A DNA stretch of 64,000 nt from Ampelocalamus luodianensis (Eukaryota; Streptophyta; Magnoliopsida; Poales; Poaceae): assembly GCA_036346255.1 (NCBI GenBank), contig CM070625.1, positions 21,289,488-21,353,487 on the forward strand. Reading direction: 5' to 3'. The position numbers were made by a program, and so were the translations under genes. Below the pieces are notes generated by a model. That model was not told the origin of the DNA, did no database searches, and saw only the letters and a list, made by a program, of their open reading frames with translations. The number at the start of each line of letters is the position of its first letter. The first letter of the stretch is position 1. Below, one piece after another: positions 46,641-58,697 of this stretch.

Positions 46641-47623
46641 GCCGTCGGTGTCATTAGTTTAGTGCTAATCCTGTTTTAGTTGTGTCGCTGCCCGGTGGAC
46701 CCCTCTCGGGTTAATCGCGTTTAGAAAACTTTAATCTAACCGTTATGTTTTACCTCTGAGTCGCTGTCTTGTGGGCCCATGCTGTCAGTTAGGTTCGTGT
46801 AAACTTTGTTAATGTGTTTTCTCTGTTGGGAAGCGTATTTCTCTGGGCGTATGTGTTAGGATTACGTTTTTGCTAAGCCGAAGACGTATTCTTAGAATAC
46901 GCCTTCGACGTCACCTTCAGTGAAAGTGTTTGTCTGGTCGGTTCATGAGCCATTGTCGATGGTCGTAGCTAGCTGTGCACCGGTAGAAAAAATATTAAGT
47001 GCTTTAGTAGAGCTGAAATGTATTTTCTGTTGCACTGTTAATTCATTTAAACTTATAAAATTCATAACTAATTCAATCTTTCTCCAAATCGCATGAAACC
47101 AGTTCTGTTATTTTTTGTTTTTAAATGTATTATTTACTAAAATCGTTTTCACCCTTGTCTCTGTTAGCAAAAATATGGTTATTGATTAAATGGTGTATTA
47201 TGTATTTTCCAAATTAGAAAATTCATATCTTTCTCAATAATTGTCCAAATCCAATGAATCCAATTTTGTAAATTTTCATTTTTAGTGTACTAATTATCAG
47301 GATAGGTTTTAGATATTGTTCCTGTTTATGAAAATTTGTTAAGTAATTGACTAGTGCTTTAATGTGTATTGTTAGCTTAGAAAATTCCTAGAAAATTCAT
47401 AACAAATCAAAATGAATTGTTCTCTGTTTCTAAAATTTTGTTAAAACATGTTTAGGCTGCTGTGTAAAGCTTGGAATGTTTTGATGTTGTGCATGTTTGA
47501 GTTTTGTCGGTGTTATTCGTTCTTATTCGTTGTTATTTGTTCAATCGTTAGGCTTCGACATTTGCGGTAACCCTGAGAGCGATCCTCTGCAACAGGTTGA
47601 GCATTCTGAGCAACAGCAGCCAG

Positions 47624-48789
47624 GCAAGCAGTTTGATCATGTTTATCCCAGTATTTTAAAATCTAATATTTTGTTTCAGCTGTATGTATGCATTGCTTAA
47701 TTTGTGTTAAATTGATTAGTTAAATCCGTAGCTGCATATCCTGTAGGAGAAATATTGATCTCTACTACCTGAGCCTAGGTTATTTGCTTTGTGATTAGAG
47801 TTCGTTGGATGAATTCTTATCACTTAGTAGATTACGAGTTCGATTGCTTAGCCATGCTTAGCTTCCAGAATTGGGCGATCATCGACTTAGTCGATGATTT
47901 TGATCACATAAAATTATTATTGTCCTTATGATCCATCGTGTGCTATGTTCATTGCAAAACTAAAACTGAAAACAAAACGATTTAGACGCGGGCACAATGG
48001 TAAGATTGGTGTGATCTGTTGGGTGTATCGAAAGGTGCCGGTCAATTAAGGACCGAACATCTTGTGAGTGAATTTTTATCCAGCATTTCGTGCTAACCAC
48101 ACTAGAGTATATGGGACCTCTCTTGACCTAGTACTTTGGCGTGTATTGGCTCGGGTCGCAGGAGGTCGCGGGAGGGACGGTGTTGGGAGCATGGTAGTTG
48201 TCCAAAAGCTTTATCCGAGTGGGTAGTTGTCTTTTGGCTTTACCATGTAAGCGTATGGATTTCTATCCATACGAGCGGCTCGTAGTTAATACACAATATT
48301 GGAAAAAGTCTCGTAGGACTTAGTGTGCCGCATACCTTGGAAGTGTGCTTTGGCTTAAAGGCGATCGAAGTGTGGTTCTGATGGTACACCCTGCGGGGTT
48401 AAAACTATTCGAATAGCCTCGTCTAGGTGATGGACACGCTTGGGTAAGCTTTTCAAGAGTTAGACTACAACCTTTTAAATTAAAACTTGCGGTGGTACGA
48501 ATGCTGGGATTCGTACTATGTTGTGGTGACTATTGGGATAGTCACTTCTAGGTGGTTACTTGTATCTATCTTTATTCATTGTTATTTCAACATTAAAAAT
48601 GAATTGCAAACTTGCCTTTAAAGCGTATTACATTATTGCAAATAAAGTTGGCTTTATGCAAATGAAACATACGGCCTCCACCGGATAAGCTGCATGTAGC
48701 ATATGAGCAGTGCGCTGGTTCACACGTCGGTCTTGCGAGTACAAAGACAATCTTTGTACTCATTGGCTTTGCTTAATGTTTTGTTGCAG
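47624..48789 (+). other. Putative leader intron in the interrupted solo LTR
   Basis: Donor-like CAG|GCAAGC at 47,621-47,629 and acceptor-like TTGTTGCAG ending at 48,789, spaced 1.17 kb. A perfect hairpin with 11-bp stem and 3-base loop (GAGTACAAAGA/TCTTTGTACTC, 48,737-48,761) sits 28 bases before the acceptor. Exon-like sequence around the donor is CAA/CAG-rich. Confidence 0.5.
48737..48761 (+). other. Perfect LTR hairpin with 11-bp stem
   Basis: GAGTACAAAGA, then CAA, then TCTTTGTACTC. Counterparts at the same place in the other LTRs are at 7,223-7,240, 34,732-34,754, 45,087-45,109, 54,221-54,238 and 63,861-63,877. The GAGTAC/GTACTC core is the most conserved part. Confidence 0.8.
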
Positions 48790-49204
48790 AGGAAGAAGGT
48801 GAGCCCCAAGGGCCTCACTGCGTGAGTTCTCACGCTTCCGTGTTCGACGACTAGGTTTGGCGGTCCGGTCAGATGCCTTGTGGGTGGAAGGCACCCTGAT
48901 TGGCTTTGTTCATAGCCATCTTATGGCACTTTTGCTTCCGCTGTCTATCTTCTGTTATTTTTGTATCTTTTGGCCGGTCGGCCATTGTCTGTAATAACTC
49001 TACTGTTGTTACTTACCGCTTAATAGTGTTATGTTTGGACTCTATGTTTGGAATGGAGTTGATGCATAATTTTGTGGAGAGGTATGTATACGGCTTTCTG
49101 GGAAGTATACATATCTCGAGGCTCGGTTTATTTGACTTGTGATGCTAGGACCAGGTGGTTGGTTAAGCATTACAAGCCAAATAAATTGGGGTCCTCACAA
49201 CACC

Positions 49205-50286
49205 CCAGGTTGAATAGTATATCCACCTCTGTGAAATTGACTTATTGGTTGTTGATTTAAAATCTGTGGAGACGTCTTTGGGTCTAAGATCTAATGACAC
49301 TAGTCAAAACAATTATTAATCACTACTTGAACTCTTTTGAACAGAACTCACCTTGAAAGTGAATACCTCATGAAGAGGTTCATCGTGAAGATGAAAACCA
49401 CATCAACTTGATCTGCACATATTACAATGCTGGGTATGCGGAACGACTAAGAATCTTTTGTTTGGAAAATGACAAAGATATGGTTAACACTGAGATACCC
49501 TCAATTTGGAGGATATCGGAGAAAAATTATCGACAGTCATTTTGCCTCTACAACAGCTAAAGTTTCTCTTATGAGAACACGAATCTGGAATCAAGGTCCA
49601 TGGTCTAGCGTTTGAAGCATTCATATCGGGTTACATAATAAAAGCATACGAGGTTGAATTATAATTGCTAAATAAAAGTCTTTGAACCAGATGGGTCAGA
49701 CTTGATGGGTCATTATGAATATAATGAAGTGGTGAAAGCTATGGTTCAAAGGTCCCCGTAGAGACCATTGCTTTCCTATTATAAATGATATAATGTTTTG
49801 TTGAATTATAATTCTGGCAAATAGCTTGAACGAATAAATAAAATATGCAGTTATTGGGTTCTAAAAATCCTTGATGAGATCCTCGGGTGACTCAAAATTC
49901 CTAGTAAGAAAGGAAACAAAATCACAATATATATAAAACTCATACACAATAGCCTTTTACCTGTAATAAGAGCATCTACCGAAAGAGAGCATCTCCCTGA
50001 AGGATAGTTATCTTATCAACCGATCTCTTAATCACACCATCAAGGTACAACATACATAGGTGATATTGGCAATTAATCCCCTAAACGCTAAAACTAAGAC
50101 TAGTTATATTTTACTCTAGACTAGTACAACCATACTTTATAGTTCTCCAGAACATACTATTTGTTGTAACTTTAACCACCCAAAGATAACTACAAAATAT
50201 TAAGAGCCTAAAAGGTTTTGATAAATCGTATCCAAAAAGTATACGACTTTGCAACTAGTATTCCCCTATATCCTCTGCAAGGATAA
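49205..50286. other. Unassigned AT-rich sequence right of the solo LTR
   Basis: No frame above about 60 codons, no motif and no second copy within the window. It may be the left part of the copia remnant that follows, but no coding block supports this. Confidence 0.4.
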
Positions 50287-51655
50287 CCTACTTGTGTAAC
50301 ACAATCGAATAGTTGCATTTGATAAGTTAAGCATGTTACTCCCAAATAATGTTTATCCTGAAATCTCCAGATGAGTAATAGAATATTTGTATGTAAGACT
50401 CTACATTATGGTAATCAAGTTAATTTGATCACAATATACTTGCTTATATTCATTTTTGAAAAATACATCAAAGGCGTTAGAGCAACAAGACTTCAACAGA
50501 AGTTGTCCTCACGGCAGCATATGTTAAACACTGATCATCATACTTGAGATTTTGAAAATCTTAGTCATGCCTAGAAGGTGTTGATATGATGATTACTACT
50601 TAAATTCACTTTGAAGGTTTTACCACTTAACAATTTAAATCTAGTTGGTTGACAATACAAAGATCATGCATGTATCCTGATGATCATTACTAAATTCTGA
50701 AGATATATGTCAAATCCCTATATGCAAAATCTCAGAATGGATTTATATTACTTTGTGTTGGTATAATCATCTTTTGACAGTCATGTAAGCAGGCCTTGGT
50801 AGATATTTCTACCAACCACTTAGATATTATAGTATTATATAAAACCTCACTTGAATGTGTTTGGCTTAGACGTGTGATTAACCACATTCAGAAGTATTGT
50901 GGCATTAATACCGTCAATACCCCCTCAATTATCTATGAAGATAATACTGCTTGTATTATACAAATGAAAACGGATTATGTCAATGGCAACATCACGAAAC
51001 ACATTGCTCCTAAATTTTCTATTCTAATGAAATCTAGAAGAATAGTGAGGTAAATATCCTACAAACAAAGTTTTGTGAAAATCTAATTGATTTATTCACT
51101 AAGTTTATGTCTGCATCCAGTTTCTAAAGATGCATTCATGGCATTGGAATGAGATGGTTTAAATAGTTCCAAAGTTCAAAGTTCAAAGGAGTAAATCAAA
51201 TGTCCAACAAATCCCTATATCATACAAATCTTGAGGATTTATCTAAAATCTTGATTATTGTATGCCGAAGATTAAACGTTGTACTCTTTTTTCGTGATGA
51301 GTTTTTCTGAAGTTTTCTCACATGAAGATTTTTAATAGGGCAACAAGTGTAATACAACTTACGAATGTAATGTATTCTTTTCTCCATTCCTTCTTTCCTA
51401 ATGGGTTTTTGGAATATGTTTTTATGAAACATTTGTATATTGTTGTCTATTGATCAAAAAAGAGTGTTACGAAACATAATTGTACGTGCAAAAGACTCAA
51501 CTGCTCCGGTAAGGCTCTCACCCCTATAGATTATATATATATGAGGACCCTATATGCAACACAAATAGAGATGAATAAAGATCTTAGATTCTCCACTATA
51601 TTATATTGTCTAATTAGATTGATCCTCACGACTACGACATCAATTATCAAACACA
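50287..51655 (+). mobile_element. Ty1/copia 3' remnant, copy 2
   Basis: It consists of a segment shared with 2,186-2,650 (50,287-50,735), an RNase H remnant (50,796-51,053), a pol tail, and a partial LTR (about 51,198-51,655) shared with 3,345-3,830. The LTR start is probably the TGTCCAACAAATCC at 51,200, following the purine-rich CAAAGGAGTAAATC. Everything upstream of RNase H is missing or unrecognisable. Confidence 0.8.
50796..51053 (+). pseudogene. Copia RNase H fragment
   Basis: The 85-codon frame contains TSLECVWLRRVINHIQKYCG, then IIYEDNTACIIQMK and KHIAPKF, a characteristic copia RNase H order with the late catalytic Asp in YEDN. The following bases continue in another frame with words typical of the copia pol end, up to about 51,170. 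In an active element this domain would degrade RNA in the RNA/DNA hybrid. Here it is an isolated 3' remnant lacking RT and integrase. Confidence 0.88.
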
Positions 51656-51689
51656 GCCAAGCCGGCGGGAGGGAGGGAGGGTGGCAATG

Positions 51690-52630
51690 ATTGTTCTCGG
51701 CTGGCTGGGCTACCAGCATCCGAGTAGGCGCCGGCGTGCTTCAAATTTTGAAGCCGGAGCGAACCCCACGCGTCCCTGCCACGGCTCTCTCCGTTGCCAC
51801 GTGGATCGGGGCCCACATACGAAGCCTAGCGTAGAAGCAGCGCAGAACGGACACGTGGAGCACGTCCGTCGCTGTTAGTTTTGATTTCGCCAAAGCATGG
51901 CTGTCGTACTCTGTTCAGGTCGGGCCGGCTCGCTGACTCGCTCCAACAATCATCATGCAAACCGGCGAAATTTTCACTAAGGGAAGCTCCTCACATTTCC
52001 AAATGTTTTACTGCCGGTTAATTTCTTTATCTATAGGATTCGCTGATCAGCTCTCTGCAAATCTGAGAGTATTTTATCGGGCTCCTGTATCTCTCAATTG
52101 ATGCAGTTGACTTCTTTTTGTGTTTGTTTTTTCGCGGTTCTGTACACTTGCATCGTGTGAATTTCAAAGTACGTGGAATCTTTTATACGAACTTCGGAAG
52201 TTGGCTGGTCAGGAAAGGTTAGATCAAGAATAGTACACCCTATTTGAGCAAGTTGATCGAGACACGGGCTTACTTTGAAATTTGCATTGAAACTTTTGTT
52301 TCAGAGGTAAATAGGCTAGGCTACCCCTATAGCAGTACTACATTAGTAGTACTACGTTAGTAGGAGTACTAGCAGTATATTTATGAGTCTATAACATTTG
52401 GAACCATAAATTGCCTTGGCCAGGCCTACAGGAAATGCCAGCAACTAGCTCGTGATTGCTGGGTAAAACATTACCATGCCCATGCGGTGGTAGACAGTAC
52501 CTTCATGGTACACGCATATGATTAGTATCATCGACGGAAATTCAATTCTGCTTTTTTTACTTCTTTTTCTTGGAACAGTTATAGTTTTTACTTTGAACGT
52601 ACACGGGCTTATACATGAATAATTCGGGCA
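51690..52630 (+). repeat. Duplicated segment, copy 2
   Basis: This matches 25,697-26,056 plus 26,738-27,240 and lacks the GC-rich insertion of copy 1. A short local duplication of the GTAGTACTAC type occurs at about 52,344-52,362. Non-coding. Confidence 0.85.
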
Positions 52631-53600
52631 CTCCTCATTTACTCGATCTTATCCGTTGTACCGCTCACAATCTTGTACTACAAAGTGAGATGATGGGCCT
52701 TGTTCGTGTACTAATGCTAAATTATATTCTGTCCCCAAATTGATCCCATTTGCGTATAGTTCCACTACTCATCGTGTACAATCCTGCTAGCCATACATAG
52801 CATACGCGTACCACATTGCTGAACAATACAAACGGGCTCATGAGAGATACGAAGTACAGGTACATACTTGGTATTATGGGTGTAGTGCCTAGCAAGTGAA
52901 ATGAACATCGCGCGCGCCCCGCTGCCCCTGCAACCGCAAGCAGGGGGCCTTCATTTGCGCGGGAAAGCTCCCATGTCCTCCACAGATGGCGGGAAAGCGA
53001 TGTACGAGGCGCCAAACCAAGTTTAACCGGGGACAACTGGCTCTCTGGCTCTGCGACCGCAGCAAAGACGAGCCGCAGTGAGATGCCATATGCATGTCCA
53101 TGGCTTATCTAGCGCTGACATAAATAACCAAAAATCGGGCACTCGCAATTGCCACTTTGCCCGCCATCGTCTGATTTTATTTTTTTCCAACCCGCACATT
53201 GTCAACAGAACACACACACGCACAGAGCCAGATTCTGCTCCTACGACTGCGAGCACACTGCACAAATATTAGAGGCCAGAAAAGTTCGATACTGTCAGTA
53301 AAGCTTCCTTAACAACGCCCATTTGGTACTAACACCAGCAGTACTACGTACATTAGTACTCTGCTAATCTAATGTGATTTACATCTAGACTAGCGTTGCT
53401 GCATTGTCGGACTTGCGCACGCGCATGCCGTGTAAACTGTAAACGCTAGCTAGCTAGCCAGCTAGGTCACGAGGCGGCAGCAGTGTGCTTTCTCTTCTCT
53501 CAAAGATCATCCATGCGCGCGGTGCGTGGTTGCAAGCTTGCTAGTTTTTTTCTCTTCTCTCGTTTAAGTACGTTTTTAAATGAAATAGTATAAATAGCCC
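52631..53600. other. Unassigned sequence
   Basis: Short frames only, on both strands (for example minus 52,722-53,036), without recognisable domains. A TAGCTAGCTAGC-type run occurs at about 53,446-53,466. Confidence 0.4.
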
Positions 53601-53729
53601 TTTCAAAGACGAAATGGCACTCTGCCGTGTGAAAACACCACGGCAGGGAGAAACCTGTCACGCATCACCTGCCGCTAACCAATTACGCGGCATGTTGTGA
53701 GAGCCCCGTCTGCATATACAAGGGTGGTT

Positions 53730-54375
53730 TACGGAGGGTTTTACCTATAGCACGGCTCTTAGCTAATACATTTCATTAAAAAAAATGCCGGTATGACTTA
53801 GCTATGCCGACACACCTTAGAAAGTGTGCTAAATAGCTTGGCGAAGGACGTGTGGGTAAAGTTATACACCCTTGCAGGGTATAATCTATTCAAATAGTCA
53901 AGTTCTTAATTATGGACACGTTTGGAGAGGTCTTTCAAGAGTTAGACTCAAACTTTTTGATAAAACTTGATATCGAGTGGTACAAATGGGTAATTTGTGC
54001 TATTATTGTGGTGGCTATGGGCAACCACTTCTAAGTTGTTATTTATGTCCCTAATTATTGTTTCATTGTTATTTAAACAAATAAAAACAGATTTGGTCAA
54101 TTGCCTTACAATCTATTACTCTATTACAAGGAAAATGCCTTATGCTGAAAATTGCTTAGTGTAATAGCCTTCTTGATACTTGAATGCATTTATTATTATT
54201 CCGTTGTTTGTAAGACTTGTGAGTACAACTTTGTACTTAACCGAATTGTCCATGCTGCAGAGGAGGTTGACCCCCAAGAGGTTAGCCAACGTGAGACTAA
54301 CTTCGACGTTGACGACTAACTCGGTGTTTACCGGTCGGTTGCCTTGTGGGTAAGGGCAGCCGATTGACCCCCAAG
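53730..54375 (+). repeat. Inverted internal segment of the minus-strand solo LTR
   Basis: On the plus strand this aligns with 48,270-48,900 of the other solo LTR: GTGTGCT..GGCTT-type words, a tract resembling ACACCCTGCGGGGT, the hairpin at 54,221-54,238, acceptor-like CTGCAG ending at 54,260, and GTTGCCTTGTGGGTAAGGG. The surrounding LTR, including its splice-donor-like site at 54,388, runs on the minus strand. Confidence 0.7.
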
Positions 54376-54989
54376 GGGGGCTGCTTGCCTTGCTGGGGAT
54401 AGTCCAGATGCTGCTGAGGATCACTCTCGTAGACACTCGTATCTCCGAAATCTATCAATCGAACGAGAAGAACGAATAACACCGAATATAACCAAAAAAA
54501 TCAAATACATCCAAAATGCATGAAAATTACACAATAGGTAGATAATGATTTCAGATAAATTTAGAGATAAAAATCATTTGATTTGGAGTTTGCATGTGAG
54601 AGTTATGCCCTAAACAATCTTTGTTAGGAGAGAAAATGCTGAGAAAAATAGCTTCAATTACCGTAGCCGAAATTAATTCTTTTTGTGAAAATTTCTAGGA
54701 TAGTGGTGTAGATGAATTTTACATGACACAAAAGAGAATAAATGATTATGAGCAACAAAATTTGAATCACCCCGTTTGGAGTTCAAATGGATTTCCTATG
54801 AATTTTCCAAGTTAATTGAATTTTCAGTGTAAAAATAATAATTCATTTCAGAAATTAATTCTAATTCCAAAATTTCCTATGACAACAACATGTTTTAACC
54901 CTATGCCATCTGAAAGTACATTAAAATTGAAAACCAACAAAATTGGTTTCACTCAATTTTGGAGTTGATTTGAATTCACTACTACATAA

Positions 54990-55205
54990 ACAGTCATCAC
55001 AGACGGTTCGGAACCGTCATCACAGATGGTTTTTGAACCGTCTGTGTTTTGTTACGTCTGTGATAACAGCGGTTATCACAGACGGTTCAAAAACCGTCTG
55101 TGATATATATAATATCACAGACGGTTCTAGTTACCAACCGTCGTTGATATGTCTGTGATATCGTACATATCACAGACGGTTAAACTATCGAACCGTCTGT
55201 GATTG
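54990..55205. repeat. CACTA subterminal repeats, left
   Basis: ATCACAGACGGTTC and its complement GAACCGTCTGTGAT alternate about every 20-40 bases. In CACTA elements such repeats bind the TNPA-type protein. The alternating orientation also allows long hairpins. Confidence 0.85.
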
Positions 55206-56007
55206 TTCTTTAATCCTAACTAATTTTTTTTATTTTTGGCTAGCCTCAGGAATTGCTAGCCATGCCCTCTGAAAACAAGCATGCAGAAAATAGATACATA
55301 TCACAGATGAATCGATCGTTGACAACTCAAATTGATCATTTACAACTCAAAATCAATTACAAAAGAATATGTTCAATTATTGTAGAGTTACAATTGAATT
55401 ACAACTACTCAAAGTGAATTACAATTGAATCAATTGTTTGAAGGTGGTTCAGTGGTGTCGACGGAGTGAAACTCTCCGTCGGTGTGAACGATATCCATCA
55501 TGATGAAGCTGCAGAGTCTCCCTCGAACCTCCAAGAGCTCCCTCGTAACGAGTGAATCTAATTGTATATTCAAGCCCTGTAGCTAGCAGGAGTAAAGTAA
55601 TAAGCATATATATTTAAATTTATAATTAAGAAATAATTATTGCGAGATTGACAAACCCCAGAATCCTTCATCTTAGCACTCATGATTTCGTGCATATGAT
55701 GGCAAACGTAGAATGCACATTGTTCTTGTTTTTGCTGGCGACACTGCAAAAATAGAATTACATATATATGTATAATCAGTTCGAGACGTATTATTATGAA
55801 GTATGATATAGGATTATTGTGTTGTAGCGCGTATCGGAAATCGCGTCCTATGTTGCAGTGTGGTGCTCGATCCCCTGTATGCCCCTCCCTCGACAACATA
55901 GGCGATGAACGACCTATATGTTTCCAAAAAGTTAACCTCTGTCATTTCAAATGAAGGAAGACTACAATAGAGTTATGTATAGAGAAAATGAGTATACATG
56001 TCGAGTA
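55206..56007 (-). other. CACTA internal non-coding part
   Basis: AT-rich sequence on the 3' side of the transposase. The minus-strand frame at 55,570-55,899 (109 codons) has no known motif. A short GC-richer part at 55,440-55,520 could be a TNPA-like exon remnant, but this is not supported by any motif. Confidence 0.4.
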
Positions 56008-57545
56008 TGTAATATCCCGTTTTTGTTTAGGATGATAAACAATGTGGTTTTAATTCGAATTCAACTTAAAAGGAGAAATTTCTGGCGTTTCGCCTGTTCT
56101 TCCAGCTTTGGGCCTGGGCCTTTGGCCAGCAGGCCCAAGAGAGGGCCTTGTAGACCCAAGAGGGGGCAGCCGCAAGGCCTTTGGGGGGGGCCAAAGGCCC
56201 ATTAGCTGGCCGGCCAAAGGGGGGTGCACAAACCCTAGCACCCCCACCTCTCCCACTTCTCCCACTCCTCCCTCCTATGGCCGCCGCCCCTATCCCTCCC
56301 TCTCCGTTGCACCCCTGCCTCCTCCTCCTCTTGGCGCCTCCCCCCATTGGTGCTGCACCTCCCTACCTCTTGGAGCCATCTCCCTCCTAGTGCCGAACCG
56401 CTTTGCCGCCGGTTTTTGCAAAGGAAGGAGGGGTTTTGCGGAGCTGCTGTTCAAGAAGGAGAGGAGCTTCTTCAAGGATTCTTCGTCGTCTCCCTGGGTG
56501 TTCTCAAGGGTAACGAATGTTGTTTTTGTTGTTGGGTTAATCGTAGAGGTGAATTTGATTGGGTTTGATCGGATCAAGTTCTGTCTGCTGTAAATTCAAT
56601 TCTGTCCAGTTTCTTGCGTGGCCTGTTTCGTGTGCTTAGAGGCAGAATTAGGGATTTTGATCTCCTAGAGTTATTTATATAATGTTCTTAGCTTTCGGTG
56701 GCCGCCAAGAACACCTGATTCCGATGTACGGATCAAAAGTTATGATCGTTTTAGTTTCTGCTGTCCATAATTCTGACGAGAATTACCTTTTAAGATGTCT
56801 CCTAAAATATGTTTATGATAATGGACGAATCAGGGTTTCCTCTCAACTAGGTTGTTGTAGAGAATTTCATAACCTTTTCATATTTTTAAAGAACGCTCAA
56901 TTTGGAGTTGTAGATTAAAAGTTATGATCTATTTAGTACTGCTGTCTTAATTCTTTGGGCAGTTTCTATTCTGTTATTTCATCTAACTGTTAGTAAATTA
57001 AATTGGCCGAATTGGGTTATCTTGTCAACTAGAATTTTGTAGATATGTCAGTTAAGAATCCATAGAAACTGGTCTCACCTCATTCCGAGTTCCAGATCAA
57101 TAGATATGATTTTTACCGTCCTGTTGTCCAGTTTCGGTTTGTACCTGAGTAGTCTATTTTCAGATTAGAGCTAACTAGTTAATTGTGGGTTGTCGGGAAG
57201 GCGTTGTAGAACGTTAATGCAAGCGCCCTGTTATGTTGTATTTATTTCGAGTACTTACTTGTGTAGGCAGAGAGGCTTCGGGTTTAGGGACATCTTCTTT
57301 GCACATTCTGCAGCTTCCGCCAAAGGCAAGTACTTTGATGTTCATATGTTTGGTGTATGATGCATGCTTGATGACTGTATTGTGTTTTTCTGATATCCAC
57401 GAGAATATTCAAAGTTTATGTCCTTTTCTTATGTGTTATATCCATGAGTACATATATGATATCTTTCATAATTCATACTTCAGTTCATGCATCTTGTTTC
57501 ATGTGCCTTCCACGGGAGTGGATTATAAGACCCATCAATTCCAGT
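56008..57545 (+). mobile_element. LTR fragment inside the CACTA element
   Basis: It starts TGTAATATCCCG, has a GC-rich leader at about 56,100-56,400 and a donor-like AAAG|GCAAGT (intron side from 57,326), following the same plan as the other LTRs. It stops around 57,545, where the CACTA transposase frame begins to be readable. The hairpin, acceptor and LTR end are missing, so the right part is deleted. The frames in the leader (for example 56,108-56,593, 161 codons) look like chance frames. Confidence 0.7.
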
Positions 57546-58433
57546 ATGGGCACGTAAAGAGATGTTCTCTCGTTTGTACGCATCCCATACTTTTACCCCT
57601 TCGTTCCACAGTGTCACAAGATCATCCAGTAATGGTGCTAGGTACACATCAATATCGTTCCCAGGTTGCTTCGGCCCTTGGATAAGTAGTGACATCAAAA
57701 TGTACTTCCGCTTCATACACAGCCAAGGAGGAAGGTTGTAGATACATAGATTCACGGGCCAGGTGCTATGTCGGCTGCTCATGTTACCGAAAGGATTCAT
57801 TCCATCTGTACTCAACCCTAACCTTATGTTCCTCGGTTCCACACCGAACTCTTTGACGATCCGATCGAAGTTTCTCCACTGGGCAGAATCAGCAGGGTGT
57901 CCTAGCTTTCCATCTTTCTTACGCTCCTCCGAGTGCCAACGTAGCAATCTTGCCTCCTTTCGATTCGCGAATAAACGCTTCAAACGTGGGATCACAGGAA
58001 GATACCACAACATCTTAGCATGAGGTCCTTGCTTCACCTTAGCAGTATTCTTACGCTTGTATCGGGATGCTTTGCACACGGGATATACATGCAAGTCTGC
58101 ATACTCTTTATGATACAGGATACAATCGTTCGGACATGCATGTATTCTTTCTACTTCTATTCCCAATGGACAAAGAACCTTTTTGGCTTGGTAGGTGGTG
58201 CTTGGCAACACGTTTCCCTCCGAAAGGATGTCCGCTAGGAGACCTAACAACGCCGTAAAACTCTTGTCGGACCAACCATTGTTTGCCTTCAATTTCAGCA
58301 GTTCAAGTACGGTTGACAACCTTCTGTATTCCGGCTTGTAGCCAGGGAACAAAGGTTTCCCCGAGTCCTCCATTAAGCGCTCGAATTTACAAAACTCTCT
58401 CTCACTGTAGTTCTCTTCTACATCGCGTAGCAT
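57546..58433 (-). pseudogene. CACTA TNP2-type transposase, truncated
   Basis: The minus-strand frame runs 58,433 to 57,480 (317 codons). It has the TNP2 family order: FKRL-like FCKFERLMEDSGKPLFPG near the start, CPNDCILY around residue 101, and the LSTDGMNPFGNMSSRHSTWPV core around residue 208. DIDVYLAPLLDDLVTLWNEGV follows near residue 262. Family TNP2 proteins exceed 700 residues, so the catalytic C-terminal part is lost. Sequence after about residue 293 does not fit the family and marks the junction with the LTR fragment. TNP2 carries out cut-and-paste transposition with TNPA. Confidence 0.93.
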
Positions 58434-58697
58434 CTAATCCAGATTGTAATCGTGCGACCTATCCTCATCAAAAGCACAGTCTACATCCGGCATATCGTTG
58501 ACTTCCTCGGCGATGTCGTCATTATTAACTTCCTCGGCGATGTCGTCATTATTACCTTCCTGTATAATCTGCTCTTCACCGTGACTGGTCCAACATGTAT
58601 ACCCTTTTTTTAAACCCCTTCGAATCAAGTGCCCTACGATCTGCGCCGGGTTGTTAAACATGTTCATATTACCGTAATCAATGCATGGACAGTACAT
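58434..58697 (-). pseudogene. N-terminal part of the CACTA transposase
   Basis: The 87-codon minus-strand frame begins MYCPCIDYGN and contains GLKKGYTCWTSHGE, matching the transposase-associated N-terminal domain with its Cys/His pattern. It is in frame with the 317-codon block and separated from it only by a TAG stop at 58,434-58,436. An exact 27-base tandem duplication (about 58,505-58,558) doubles a nine-residue acidic unit. The start codon may be further upstream, as family members usually begin a few residues earlier. Confidence 0.85.

Larger units (their letters stand above)
30313..49199 (+). mobile_element. Chromovirus-type solo LTR (4.16 kb) interrupted by a gypsy element
   Basis: It starts TGTAACAGCCCTAACTTAGG, ends GGGGTCCTCACA, and is flanked by a perfect 5-bp duplication ACACC (30,308-30,312 and 49,200-49,204). 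The LTR parts are 30,313-30,861 and 45,586-49,199. No internal region of this family is present, so it is a solo LTR. It carries a GC-rich leader (45,590-46,640), a donor-like CAG|GCAAGC at 47,621, a perfect 11-bp hairpin at 48,737-48,761 and an acceptor-like TTGCAG ending at 48,789. Confidence 0.9.

Noticed and set aside
54990..55205. Satellite or microRNA precursor from the CACAGACGG palindromes
   Set aside because: The position directly inside CACTA termini, and its recurrence at the other end, explain them as subterminal repeats. Hairpin potential follows from their alternating orientation.
56108..56593. 161-codon plus-strand frame as a gene inside the CACTA element
   Set aside because: It sits in the leader of an LTR fragment at the same place where the other LTRs have GC-rich chance frames.
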